IMG/VR virus record: IMGVR_UViG_3300004369_000059
Span: 1-35,587 of that record
Strand: one strand, 5' to 3'
Source: a virus
DNA: 35,587 bases
A program made the translations under genes and the position numbers. The notes beneath the pieces are model-generated. The model worked only from the letters and a program-made list of their open reading frames with translations. It was not told where the DNA came from and did no database searches. Positions 6,208 through 12,898 of this stretch are shown here, in pieces. Numbering within the stretch: the first letter of the stretch is position 1; the number at the start of each line of letters is the position of its first letter.

Positions 6208-6374
6208 TGGATTATCGCTACCATTCAGACGACATGGATAGCGATAGCAGACCACCTAGTTGTTATCAACTTAAATATAGGGGGGTAACATATTGGTCTT
6301 GTTATAAGGTGCATTTGCGCGAGTACTTTGAGCAGTTGCTTAAAGCACAACCAATCTACAATAGGAAGGGTTGA
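6207..6374 (+). CDS. DUF4278-like small protein 2
   Basis: 55 residues starting MDYRYHSDDMDSDSRP. The central LKYRGVTYWSCYKV carries the YRGxxY signature that is also seen in the preceding gene. A helical segment follows (HLREYFEQLLKAQ). It starts on the last base of the previous stop (TGATG), so translation is coupled. Its final codons form the ascending arm of the terminator at 6363-6389. Its function is unknown. Confidence 0.6.
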   Translation: MDYRYHSDDMDSDSRPPSCYQLKYRGVTYWSCYKVHLREYFEQLLKAQPIYNRKG

Positions 6375-6389
6375 TCCCTTCCTTTTTTT
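6363..6389 (+). terminator. strong intrinsic terminator
   Basis: AGGAAGGG (6363-6370), loop TTGAT, CCCTTCC (6376-6382), then seven T residues. This is a textbook factor-independent terminator, ending the small-gene unit driven from 5683. Confidence 0.85.
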
Positions 6390-6399
6390 GTGCTAAAAT
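6371..6399 (+). promoter_or_regulatory. possible sigma70-type promoter TTGATC-N17-TAAAAT
   Basis: TTGATC (6371-6376) and TAAAAT (6394-6399) with a 17-base spacer. The -35 lies in the loop of the preceding terminator. It would give only a short leader before ATG 6421. The -35 is weak (4/6), so this is tentative. Confidence 0.35.
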
Positions 6400-6420
6400 A
6401 TATGAGAACGCTGTCAAACT

Positions 6421-6588
6421 ATGACTGAAAAGCAAGAAAGACTTAAATTGATCCTTGGCAACCTTTCTTTATTGATCGATTCTTTGTACGAAGAGTTGGA
6501 ATTGAATCAACCTGCACCCCCTGAATACACTGAGGTTTTGGAATACTCTACCTATGCAGATACATATGATGAAGTATTTGAAGGTTGA
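6421..6588 (+). CDS. small acidic protein, function unknown
   Basis: 55 residues starting MTEKQERLKLILGNLSLLID. There is one amphipathic helix, then a Pro/Glu/Tyr-rich acidic tail (EYTEVLEYSTYADTYDEVFE). No Shine-Dalgarno is obvious. Its TGA overlaps the ATG of the carbamoyltransferase N-terminal gene (TGATG), which suggests coupled translation with that gene. I recognise no family. Confidence 0.55.
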   Translation: MTEKQERLKLILGNLSLLIDSLYEELELNQPAPPEYTEVLEYSTYADTYDEVFEG

Positions 6589-7535
6589 TGACTTATACTT
6601 TAGGTATCAATTTATCTCATGATGCATCTGTTTGTCTTTTGAAAGATGCTGAGATTGAAATATATTTGGAAGAGGAAAGAACAAGTAGAATTAAAAGAGA
6701 TGACTTTCCTGCTACAGCATTCAATTCTTTAAGAAGACATTTAACTGCACCACTAGACCATGTTGTCTTAGTGAGTGCAAAGTATGTAATTCCTGAAGCG
6801 ATAGAATATGTTTTATATTCTCTCAGGAAACATCATCTTATGCACAAGGACACTCAGATTTATAATTATGAGGGTCGTCATCATGAGTGCCATGCGGCAA
6901 ATGCTTTTTACTCTTCTGGATTTGAAGATGCTGGATGTTTAATCATGGATGGCAGTGGATCAAAAACTCCTACAGGAGTTGAAATTGAATCACACTACCA
7001 TGCTTCTGGGAATGAATTCTTCCCAATAAAGAAAATTACTTATGATGAAAACAATCCTGGATCAATCAGCATTGGAAGAGCATTTGATCTAGTCGCCGTA
7101 TACTGCGGTTTTAGCGCCCACGGGGACGCTGGAAAGGTTATGGGGTTAGCACCCTATGGAAACGCTAGAAACGTCCCACAACTCTTCACAGAGGGCGGAG
7201 AGAGCGATCCTGAGATCATTACTTGGGATAATATAAATTTAGATGTGGAACCTGCCGATCTTGCTGCTAGAATACAGGAAGATAGTCTAGCAGTATCTAC
7301 CAATTCAATTAGAGATTTGATTTTTTACACTGGATGTGATAACATATGTCTCAGCGGCGGATATTTTCTTAACTGCGTCAACAACTACGAGTATCTCAAA
7401 ACATTTCCTGAGATAAAATTTTATGTAGATCCAATTTCTCATGATGGTGGAACTGCTATTGGTGCGGCAAAACTTTTTTATTCAACACTTCATGAGTTCC
7501 AACCACGTAAACTAGAAACATTGTATTTGGGATGA
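6588..7535 (+). CDS. carbamoyltransferase, N-terminal domain protein (NodU/CmcH type)
   Basis: 315 residues from ATG 6588, overlapping the previous stop. It matches the N-terminal, ASKHA-fold part of NodU/CmcH/TobZ-type O-carbamoyltransferases. The start is LGINLSHDASVCLL, then EEERTSR, then HHECHAANAFYSSGF with the histidines that bind metal and nucleotide. IMDGSGS, DAGKVMGLAPYG, and the late block LSGGYFLNCVNNYEYL followed by DGGTAIGA complete the pattern. The family makes a carbamoyl-adenylate and transfers the carbamoyl group to a hydroxyl. Normal family members are one chain of about 550-600 residues. Here the protein stops just before the C-terminal domain, which is encoded by the next gene with a 4-base ATGA overlap. 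The acceptor substrate is unknown. Confidence 0.85.
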   Translation: MTYTLGINLSHDASVCLLKDAEIEIYLEEERTSRIKRDDFPATAFNSLRRHLTAPLDHVVLVSAKYVIPEAIEYVLYSLRKHHLMHKDTQIYNYEGRHHECHAANAFYSSGFEDAGCLIMDGSGSKTPTGVEIESHYHASGNEFFPIKKITYDENNPGSISIGRAFDLVAVYCGFSAHGDAGKVMGLAPYGNARNVPQLFTEGGESDPEIITWDNINLDVEPADLAARIQEDSLAVSTNSIRDLIFYTGCDNICLSGGYFLNCVNNYEYLKTFPEIKFYVDPISHDGGTAIGAAKLFYSTLHEFQPRKLETLYLG

Positions 7536-8086
7536 AAGCAAATTACTCTACAGTAGTTGACTTACTACTTGACCAAAAAATCGTTGCTCTTTTCCAAGGA
7601 AGATCTGAAGCAGGTCCCAGAGCACTTGGGAATAGATCTATTCTATTTGATCCAAGGAATCCTAACGCCAAAGATATTGTCAATCAGGTTAAGAGGAGAG
7701 AATCTTTTCGACCGTTCGCCGCTTCGGTACTTTTAGAAGAAGCACCAAAATGGTTTGACATGCGTGGTCTAAAAGAAAGTCCTTTTATGATGTACGCTAT
7801 GGACGCTTTTGAGGAAGGATGGGAAAAGATACCTGGAGTTCTACATGTTGATAACACATGCAGAATCCAAACGGTTACCAAAAGTCAGAACAAACACTAC
7901 TATAATCTAATTAAAGAATTTTTTGAGAGGACAGAAGTCCCAATGCTGTTCAATACATCATTTAATTTGGCGGGTGAACCACTGGTTCATACCATGGATG
8001 ATGCACTTGACACACTGCGTCGAAGTGAGATAGAATACCTCTATCTTCCTGAATTAGAAGAACTCATTACTGTCAAAAACACATGA
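7532..8086 (+). CDS. carbamoyltransferase, C-terminal domain protein
   Basis: 184 residues, the Carbam_trans_C half of a NodU-type enzyme. GRSEAGPRALGNRSIL (23-38) is the signature loop that binds carbamoyl phosphate. FRPFAASVL follows, and NTSFNLAGEP is the second conserved block. Together with the preceding gene it makes a complete enzyme of about 499 residues in two chains. The split falls at the natural domain boundary, with a clean ATGA overlap, so it looks like a stable gene fission rather than a frameshift. It might also partner the second N-terminal protein (8933-9961). Its stop overlaps thyX as ATGA. Confidence 0.87.
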   Translation: MKANYSTVVDLLLDQKIVALFQGRSEAGPRALGNRSILFDPRNPNAKDIVNQVKRRESFRPFAASVLLEEAPKWFDMRGLKESPFMMYAMDAFEEGWEKIPGVLHVDNTCRIQTVTKSQNKHYYNLIKEFFERTEVPMLFNTSFNLAGEPLVHTMDDALDTLRRSEIEYLYLPELEELITVKNT

Positions 8087-8721
8087 TTCATACTGCAACT
8101 CTTGTCTCTGTTACTCCTGATGCAGAAAAAAACATTGCTTATTGTGCTCGTGTAAGTAATCCAGCAAATCAAGAGAGTGAATCTTTTGAGGGTCTGCTGC
8201 GTTATTGCATCAAACATAAACACTGGAGTATTTTTGAACAAGCATTTATGACTCTGGAGTTGAACACTACCAGAGCAATCGCTGCTCAAGTGCTGCGCCA
8301 TCGCAGCATGACATATCAGGAATTTTCTCAAAGATACGCTGACGCTACTCTTTTGTCTAAAGATATTCCTCTGCCCGATCTGCGTCGTCAAGACACAAAG
8401 AACCGTCAGAATTCTATTGATGATCTTGAACCTTTCGTTAAACAGAAACTAGAGATGCAGATGCAAACTCTATTTTCTTCTGCTCAAGCACTGTATGAAC
8501 AGATGCTTGCTGAGGGTGTGGCAAAGGAGTGTGCAAGAAATGTGCTTCCTTTGTGTGTACCAACCAGAATGTATATGTCGGGGTCACTGAGATCTTGGAT
8601 GCATTATATTGATCTGCGTACTGCTAATGGTACGCAAAAAGAACACATGATGCTTGCAGAATCTTGTAAGCAAATTTTTAAAGAACAATTCCCCGTAATT
8701 TCAGGAGCAATGGACTGGTGA
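8083..8721 (+). CDS. thyX: FAD-dependent thymidylate synthase ThyX
   Basis: 212 residues. The ThyX signature RHRSMTYQEFSQR (72-84) fits RHR-x7-S-x-R, and HWSIFEQAFMTLEL (47-60) is the upstream conserved block. The C-terminal R...WMHYIDLR fits the substrate-binding helix. The enzyme makes dTMP from dUMP with methylene-tetrahydrofolate and FADH2/NADPH. Cyanomyoviruses use ThyX where T4 uses the unrelated Td enzyme. The gene starts by ATGA overlap with the carbamoyltransferase C-domain gene, and its stop overlaps a GTG start downstream. Confidence 0.95.
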   Translation: MIHTATLVSVTPDAEKNIAYCARVSNPANQESESFEGLLRYCIKHKHWSIFEQAFMTLELNTTRAIAAQVLRHRSMTYQEFSQRYADATLLSKDIPLPDLRRQDTKNRQNSIDDLEPFVKQKLEMQMQTLFSSAQALYEQMLAEGVAKECARNVLPLCVPTRMYMSGSLRSWMHYIDLRTANGTQKEHMMLAESCKQIFKEQFPVISGAMDW

Positions 8722-8933
8722 AAAAACTTATTCGTAAACTCAAGCAAAACGTATCTTCAACTCGCATGACCTTTCTTTCGGTCGCTGCTGTAGTTGCTAT
8801 TGGAAATACTCTGACTGGTTGGACAGTGATCTCTTGGATTCTTTGGATTCCACCTATCGCACTTACTGCTGCCGCCATCACTGGAGTCTGCCCATTTAAA
8901 ATCATTTGGGAAAAACTTGGATTTAAAGACTGA
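8718..8933 (+). CDS. DUF2892-like small inner-membrane protein
   Basis: 71 residues from a GTG start that overlaps the thyX stop. A basic N-terminus (KKLIRKLKQN) is followed by two hydrophobic segments (about 18-36 and 38-56) separated by LTGWT. The end CPFKIIWEKLGFKD resembles the GxCPxxxLLG end of DUF2892 (YgaP-type inner-membrane domain) proteins. It probably sits in the host cytoplasmic membrane. No rhodanese domain is attached, and its function is unknown. The stop overlaps the next start (TGATG). Confidence 0.6.
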   Translation: MKKLIRKLKQNVSSTRMTFLSVAAVVAIGNTLTGWTVISWILWIPPIALTAAAITGVCPFKIIWEKLGFKD

Positions 8934-9961
8934 TGTACATTCTAGGTATCAACATTTCTCACCACGCTTCAGTGTGCTTGTTGAAGAACGGGCATGTTGT
9001 ATACCATATTGAGGAAGAAAGACTTAACAAAAGAAAGTACTGGGGACCCAACGAAACAAATCATTATTACAAATCAATTACTGCACTCACACAGTTTACA
9101 AAAAGAATTGATCGTGTAGTTTTTGCTGGCGTTGGTGAACCGTTTGAGATGGATGTGATTCAAAGCATCCATGATCAACTTTTTAGTCTAGGTTTGATTG
9201 GTGAACAAGCAAATCATCATTATGCACCTACGCAACATCATCTATATCATGCAGCGTGTGCATTCTACAACTCTGGATTCAAAGATGCTGCAGCACTGAT
9301 TGTTGATGGTGGTGGTGCCAAGATCCGTGATGGTGTGAATGAGGGTGAATCTATTTACCGTTGTTCTTATCCACATAAGATTGAAGGTGAATGGCAGCAC
9401 AGATTTAACTTTTATCAGATTGAAGAAGCATTTGAATTCAAAAATGCTGATGGTGAGTTATTCAGTTCACACATTACTGCGGGTAGTTTGTTCAACAACT
9501 TTGGTGACAAACTAGGATTTAATGGTGGATTTGATGCTGGAAAGTTGATGGGATTGGCAAGTTATGGTACAATAGTAGATGATGAGAGTTGGTACATGAA
9601 TTTTGAGGGTGTTCAGATGACAAAAAATAGTGTCATCATTGATCGTCTCAAAGCAGATTATCCAACCTTTGAGGATCGAGCAAACCTTGCCAAGAAACTC
9701 CAAGTAGAAACTGCTAAGCACACCAGACATCTCATCAAAAAGTGTTTGGAGATTTCTCCCAGAGTTGTTCTGAGTGGTGGGTATTTTCTAAATTGTGTCA
9801 ACAACTATGAATACTTAGATTTGTTCGACGATCCATCTAATCTCTACATAGAACCAAATTCATCGGACGCTGGCACTGCACTAGGTATAGCAAAACTATT
9901 TCACTATGCATTGTCCCAAAAGAAGACACCAATCCCCTTGAAGACCCTCTATATGGGTTAA
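8933..9961 (+). CDS. second carbamoyltransferase N-terminal domain protein
   Basis: 342 residues, a paralog of the protein at 6588-7535. It shares the start (LGINISHHASVCLL), EEERLN, a histidine block QHHLYHAACAFYNSGF, VDGGGAK, DAGKLMGLASYG, LSGGYFLNCVNNYEYL, DAGTALGI, and the final LKTLYMG (LETLYLG in the first copy). It ends at the same domain boundary. However, no C-terminal carbamoyl-phosphate domain follows: the next gene is unrelated. It may share the C-domain at 7532-8086, use one outside the window, or have lost activity. It starts by TGATG overlap with the membrane protein gene. Confidence 0.83.
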   Translation: MYILGINISHHASVCLLKNGHVVYHIEEERLNKRKYWGPNETNHYYKSITALTQFTKRIDRVVFAGVGEPFEMDVIQSIHDQLFSLGLIGEQANHHYAPTQHHLYHAACAFYNSGFKDAAALIVDGGGAKIRDGVNEGESIYRCSYPHKIEGEWQHRFNFYQIEEAFEFKNADGELFSSHITAGSLFNNFGDKLGFNGGFDAGKLMGLASYGTIVDDESWYMNFEGVQMTKNSVIIDRLKADYPTFEDRANLAKKLQVETAKHTRHLIKKCLEISPRVVLSGGYFLNCVNNYEYLDLFDDPSNLYIEPNSSDAGTALGIAKLFHYALSQKKTPIPLKTLYMG

Positions 9962-9967
9962 TAAATA
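9960..9967 (+). promoter_or_regulatory. late promoter AATAAATA
   Basis: AATAAATA overlaps the end of the preceding gene, 20-28 bases before ATG 9988. It fits the cyanophage NATAAATA late consensus and would drive the phoH, exonuclease, gp33 and gp59 run. Confidence 0.55.
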
Positions 9968-9987
9968 ATACATACACAATGGTAATT

Positions 9988-10236
9988 ATGGCAACTTATC
10001 CTGTAATTCACAAGGAGACTGGTGAACAAAAAGAAGTGAGCATGAGTGTTCACGACTGGTCTCAGTGGTGTAAAGACAACCCCGAATGGCAACGTGATTG
10101 GTCAGACCCATCTACTTGTCCTTCATCTGGTGAAGTCGGTGAGTGGAAAGATAAACTACGCAAGTCCAGACCTGGATGGAACGACGTGCTTAAGAAGGCA
10201 CAACAAGCACCTGGATCTAGAGTGAAAACACTATGA
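9988..10236 (+). CDS. small conserved cyanophage protein upstream of phoH
   Basis: 82 residues from ATG 9988, starting MATYPVIHKETGEQKE; an in-frame ATG at 9979 would add three residues. The N-terminal YPVIHKETGE...MSVHDWSQWCKDNPEWQRDW is a conserved cyanophage segment that resembles the first strands of FmdB-type small zinc-ribbon proteins. The CxxC pairs of that family are missing, so zinc binding is unlikely. The C-terminal part is basic (WKDKLRKSRPGWNDVLKKA). Function unknown. It has an ATGA overlap with phoH. Confidence 0.65.
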   Translation: MATYPVIHKETGEQKEVSMSVHDWSQWCKDNPEWQRDWSDPSTCPSSGEVGEWKDKLRKSRPGWNDVLKKAQQAPGSRVKTL

Positions 10237-10988
10237 CGGTTAAGAAAAGAAGAGGTTCTGATCCCATCGGCGTTGGCATGACTGCTAAGCAGATGAAGAG
10301 GAAGAAACCAATCAACAGTGCCATGATGACAGAGGTGCTGCCACTTACTCCTAATCAGGAGAAGTTGTTTGCATCTTATAAAGAGCAAAAGAATCTCTTT
10401 GTTTCTGGTGTTGCTGGTACTGGTAAGACTTTCTGTGTTCTATACCAAGCACTACAGGAAGTCTTAAACGAGATGACACCATATGAAAAGGTGATCATTG
10501 TCAGATCTCTTGTTTCTACTAGAGAGATTGGTTTCCTTCCTGGAGATCATGAAGACAAAGCAGACATTTACCAAATTCCATACAAGAATATGGTAAAATA
10601 TATGTTTGAGTTGGCAAGCGATAGTGACTTTGAGATGCTGTATGGCAACCTCAAGCAACAGGAGAGTATTAAATTCTGGAGCACGTCGTTCATTCGCGGA
10701 ACCACTCTAAACGATTGTATTATTATCGTTGATGAATCTCAGAACTTGAATTTTCATGAACTTGATAGTATAATTACTCGTGTGGGTGAAAACTGTAAGA
10801 TCATGTTCTGCGGTGACGCCACACAAACTGATCTAGTAAAAACCTATGAGAAGAATGGAATCCTAGATTTCATGAAAATCATTCAAAACATGTCAGAATT
10901 TGATTGTATTGAATTTACAACTGATGACATTGTTAGATCTGGTTTGCTTAAGAGTTACCTTATCAACAAGTATGCCCTTGGACTATGA
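10233..10988 (+). CDS. phoH: PhoH-like P-loop ATPase
   Basis: 251 residues. Walker A is GVAGTGKT (59-66) and Walker B is IIIVDESQN (163-171). IIVRSLVSTREIGFLPGD and MFCGDATQTDL fit PhoH proteins. A basic N-terminal tail (VKKRRGS, MKRKKP) precedes the ATPase core. PhoH is one of the commonest genes of cyanophages and marine phages. In hosts it belongs to the phosphate regulon, but its biochemical job in phages is unsettled (predicted ATPase, possibly RNA-related). No pho box was recognised upstream. Start and stop both overlap neighbours by ATGA. Confidence 0.92.
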   Translation: MTVKKRRGSDPIGVGMTAKQMKRKKPINSAMMTEVLPLTPNQEKLFASYKEQKNLFVSGVAGTGKTFCVLYQALQEVLNEMTPYEKVIIVRSLVSTREIGFLPGDHEDKADIYQIPYKNMVKYMFELASDSDFEMLYGNLKQQESIKFWSTSFIRGTTLNDCIIIVDESQNLNFHELDSIITRVGENCKIMFCGDATQTDLVKTYEKNGILDFMKIIQNMSEFDCIEFTTDDIVRSGLLKSYLINKYALGL

Positions 10989-11665
10989 CCTTTAATCATG
11001 TTGACATTGATCTCCCAAAACTAAAGAGGGAGACTATTGATGGAACTCGTTATTATATGGTGGAAGGGAGACCTATGGTCTCTATCACATCAGTCACTTC
11101 TTGGTTTAACAGGAAGATCTTTGAAAACTGGAGAAAAAGGGTCGGTGATGAAGAAGCAAATCGAATCACCAAACGTTCAACTAGGAGGGGAACTGACACC
11201 CACACCCTTATTGAAAATTACATGCTCAATAAGGAACTTCCTAAGCAAGATCCACTCCCAACTATGTTGTTTAACGTTGCCAAGAAAGAACTTGACAAGA
11301 TTGACAACATCTATGCCATTGAAGAATCTCTCTTCAGTAAGCAATTGGGTATCGCTGGTACGGTAGACTGCATTGCAGAGTATGATGGTGAATTAGCAAT
11401 CATCGACTTTAAGACTGCAGAAAAACCCAAACCACGCGAGTGGATCGATCACTACTTTGTTCAAGCAGTAGCATACGCATGTATGTTCTATGAGATCACT
11501 GAGATTCCCGTTAAAAAGTTGGTCATTATTATGACATGCGAAAACGGTGATGTTAAGGTCTATGAAGAAAGAGACAAGTCAAAGTATATCAAAATTCTGA
11601 CCCGCTACATTAAAGATTTCGTACAACACAAATTAAACGATTATGGAGAAAAACGCACTCAATGA
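10985..11665 (+). CDS. PD-(D/E)XK exonuclease (RecB/Cas4/MGME1-like)
   Basis: 226 residues. The RecB-type nuclease pattern is complete. RGTDTH supplies H73, EES the motif glutamate (113/114), GTVD supplies D128, and IDFKT gives D141-x-K143. QAVAY (160-164) is the QxxxY motif. This suggests a metal-dependent single-strand DNA exonuclease acting in phage recombination or replication. There is no cysteine cluster for an iron-sulfur centre, which sets it apart from Cas4. It sits between phoH and gp33, overlapping phoH by 4 bases and gp33 by 23 bases. Confidence 0.85.
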   Translation: MTFNHVDIDLPKLKRETIDGTRYYMVEGRPMVSITSVTSWFNRKIFENWRKRVGDEEANRITKRSTRRGTDTHTLIENYMLNKELPKQDPLPTMLFNVAKKELDKIDNIYAIEESLFSKQLGIAGTVDCIAEYDGELAIIDFKTAEKPKPREWIDHYFVQAVAYACMFYEITEIPVKKLVIIMTCENGDVKVYEERDKSKYIKILTRYIKDFVQHKLNDYGEKRTQ

Positions 11666-11903
11666 TCTAATCAAAAGCAAGTTTCTTTGTCAAGACAAAT
11701 TTTCTAATGCTATTGAAACCATTGTCAGTCAAAACCCTGAGATGAATTACATCGAAGCGATTTGTCATTATTGTGAAGAAAACAATATTGAGGTTGAAAC
11801 AGTTTCCAAACTGATTTCAAAACCACTGAAAGAAAAACTCAAGTACAATGCAGTTGAGTTGAACTACCTGAAGAAAACTTCTCGGGCAAAACTTATTATT
11901 TGA
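11643..11903 (+). CDS. gp33: late promoter transcription co-activator gp33
   Basis: An 86-residue helical protein. MNYIEAICHYCEENNIEVETVSKLIS aligns by eye with the core of T4 gp33 (MSYLEATTAFLEENSIPETQFAKFI), and the following KEKL...AVELNYLKKTS also fits. Gp33 bridges the RNA polymerase beta-flap and the sliding clamp to activate late transcription. The protein is shorter than T4 gp33 (112) mainly at the N-terminus. A clamp-binding hydrophobic tail is not obvious: it ends SRAKLII, where LII may serve. It overlaps the exonuclease gene, and gp59 follows 3 bases later. Confidence 0.8.
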   Translation: MEKNALNDLIKSKFLCQDKFSNAIETIVSQNPEMNYIEAICHYCEENNIEVETVSKLISKPLKEKLKYNAVELNYLKKTSRAKLII

Positions 11904-11906
11904 ATC

Positions 11907-12509
11907 ATGGCACCCTTTGAGACCTACTGTCAGTATCTTGCATTTAAACAGCACTTCACGAAAGAGAAGTATGATTATTTCAAGTATGCTGGCAGGTCCA
12001 GGGCATCAGAAGCGTCCTTTCAGAAACGAAAGGACAAATATTTTTTCATAAAGTTGGCAAGAAAGTATGACGATCAAGAGATCCGAGACTTTTTTCTTGC
12101 CAACTTTATTGCATCTGATGATCCCTCTAAAGTATGGATCGGCAATCTTGCAAGAACAGGTCACGATGTATTCAATGAGTATACATCCAAAATGCAGAGT
12201 TTGAGATACAAGTTTCAGCAAGACTGTGATTTATTAACTGACACTGAAAATTTTAGGGATCAGTTTTTGATCAAGAATCCTGGAACTCATCCAGACTTTA
12301 TTAAAAAATACATGAGAGGTCAATACTCATTAGAGACGTTGACTATTTTGAACATGCTTCTAAACTTCATCCCATTTTATGATGAGAGATTAGATGATCC
12401 CATATGGGAAACTATTTCAAGTAAGGTTAAGAAATACACACCTTTCTTGAAGATAGATACTATGATTTACCGAAAGATTTTAAAACAATCGAAAGAAAGA
12501 AATGGGTAA
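11907..12509 (+). CDS. gp59: DNA helicase loader gp59
   Basis: 200 residues, close to T4 gp59 (217). FKQHFTKEKYDYFKYAG matches the T4 region IKQHMNGKYDVIKYNW. SEASFQKRKDKYFFIKLARKY matches DAAYQKRRDKYFFQKLSEKY, and DPSKVWIGN matches DAWIGD. The protein loads the gp41 helicase on gp32-coated forks during recombination-dependent replication. That suits its place just before gp32. It is basic and all-helical. It overlaps the DUF1825 gene by 8 bases. Confidence 0.9.
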   Translation: MAPFETYCQYLAFKQHFTKEKYDYFKYAGRSRASEASFQKRKDKYFFIKLARKYDDQEIRDFFLANFIASDDPSKVWIGNLARTGHDVFNEYTSKMQSLRYKFQQDCDLLTDTENFRDQFLIKNPGTHPDFIKKYMRGQYSLETLTILNMLLNFIPFYDERLDDPIWETISSKVKKYTPFLKIDTMIYRKILKQSKERNG

Positions 12510-12828
12510 GTTTTACGATTCTGATATTGTCCGCAAGCAGATGGACGAGATTAATGAAATCCAGAAGAGTCTGTGGGTTGACATCGCAAGTTTGTTTTCC
12601 ATGACTAAGCAAGAGAAAGAAGAGCACATTGATAAACTTGAAGAACTCTTGCAAAAACAAATGAATATGTACACTCGCTTGCAACTTGCAAAGGGAGATC
12701 CTGACGCCGATGAGATGCTTGAGCGTATCAAAGAGTCTGCTGTCTTGATGGGTTTTCACGATGGGGATATCAATTCCCTATTCAGAACCATGACTAAGAC
12801 CATTGAGTCTCTACGCGAAAGGACTTGA
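12502..12828 (+). CDS. DUF1825 family protein
   Basis: A 108-residue helical protein. FYDSDIVRKQMDEINEIQ at the start, the central KEEHIDKLEELLQKQMNMYTR and the closing FRTMTKTIESLRER follow the pattern of cyanobacterial DUF1825 proteins (FFDSEIVQEE..., ...FIEQMEALMERYRIF..., ...MNLTLERMK). That family is essentially restricted to cyanobacteria and their phages, so the gene is probably host-derived. Its function is unknown. Placement between the helicase loader and the ssDNA-binding protein hints at a replication-stage role, but that is inference. The gp32 promoter -35 overlaps its stop codon. Confidence 0.75.
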   Translation: MGKFYDSDIVRKQMDEINEIQKSLWVDIASLFSMTKQEKEEHIDKLEELLQKQMNMYTRLQLAKGDPDADEMLERIKESAVLMGFHDGDINSLFRTMTKTIESLRERT

Positions 12829-12852
12829 CAACTAAATAGACCGTGCTAGAAT
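12825..12852 (+). promoter_or_regulatory. gp32 promoter: TTGACA-N16-TAGAAT with embedded CTAAATA
   Basis: A perfect -35 TTGACA (12825-12830), 16 bases, then TAGAAT (12847-12852), with a 46-base leader to the gp32 ATG. CTAAATA (12832-12838) lies in the spacer and matches the late-promoter variant, so gp32 may be read both early and late. An ACGGAG ribosome site precedes ATG 12899. Confidence 0.65.
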
Positions 12853-12898
12853 AAGTCTGGCGCACAAAAGCCAAATCCAATTAATACGGAGAATACAA

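Noticed and set aside
7080-7210. A more GC-rich patch within the first carbamoyltransferase gene
   Set aside because: The frame and conserved motifs run through it without a break; ordinary codon variation is sufficient.
7532-7535. Carbamoyltransferase split as a sequencing frameshift
   Set aside because: The break falls on a domain boundary with a clean ATGA overlap, and the second N-terminal paralog ends at the same point, so a real two-chain form is more likely.
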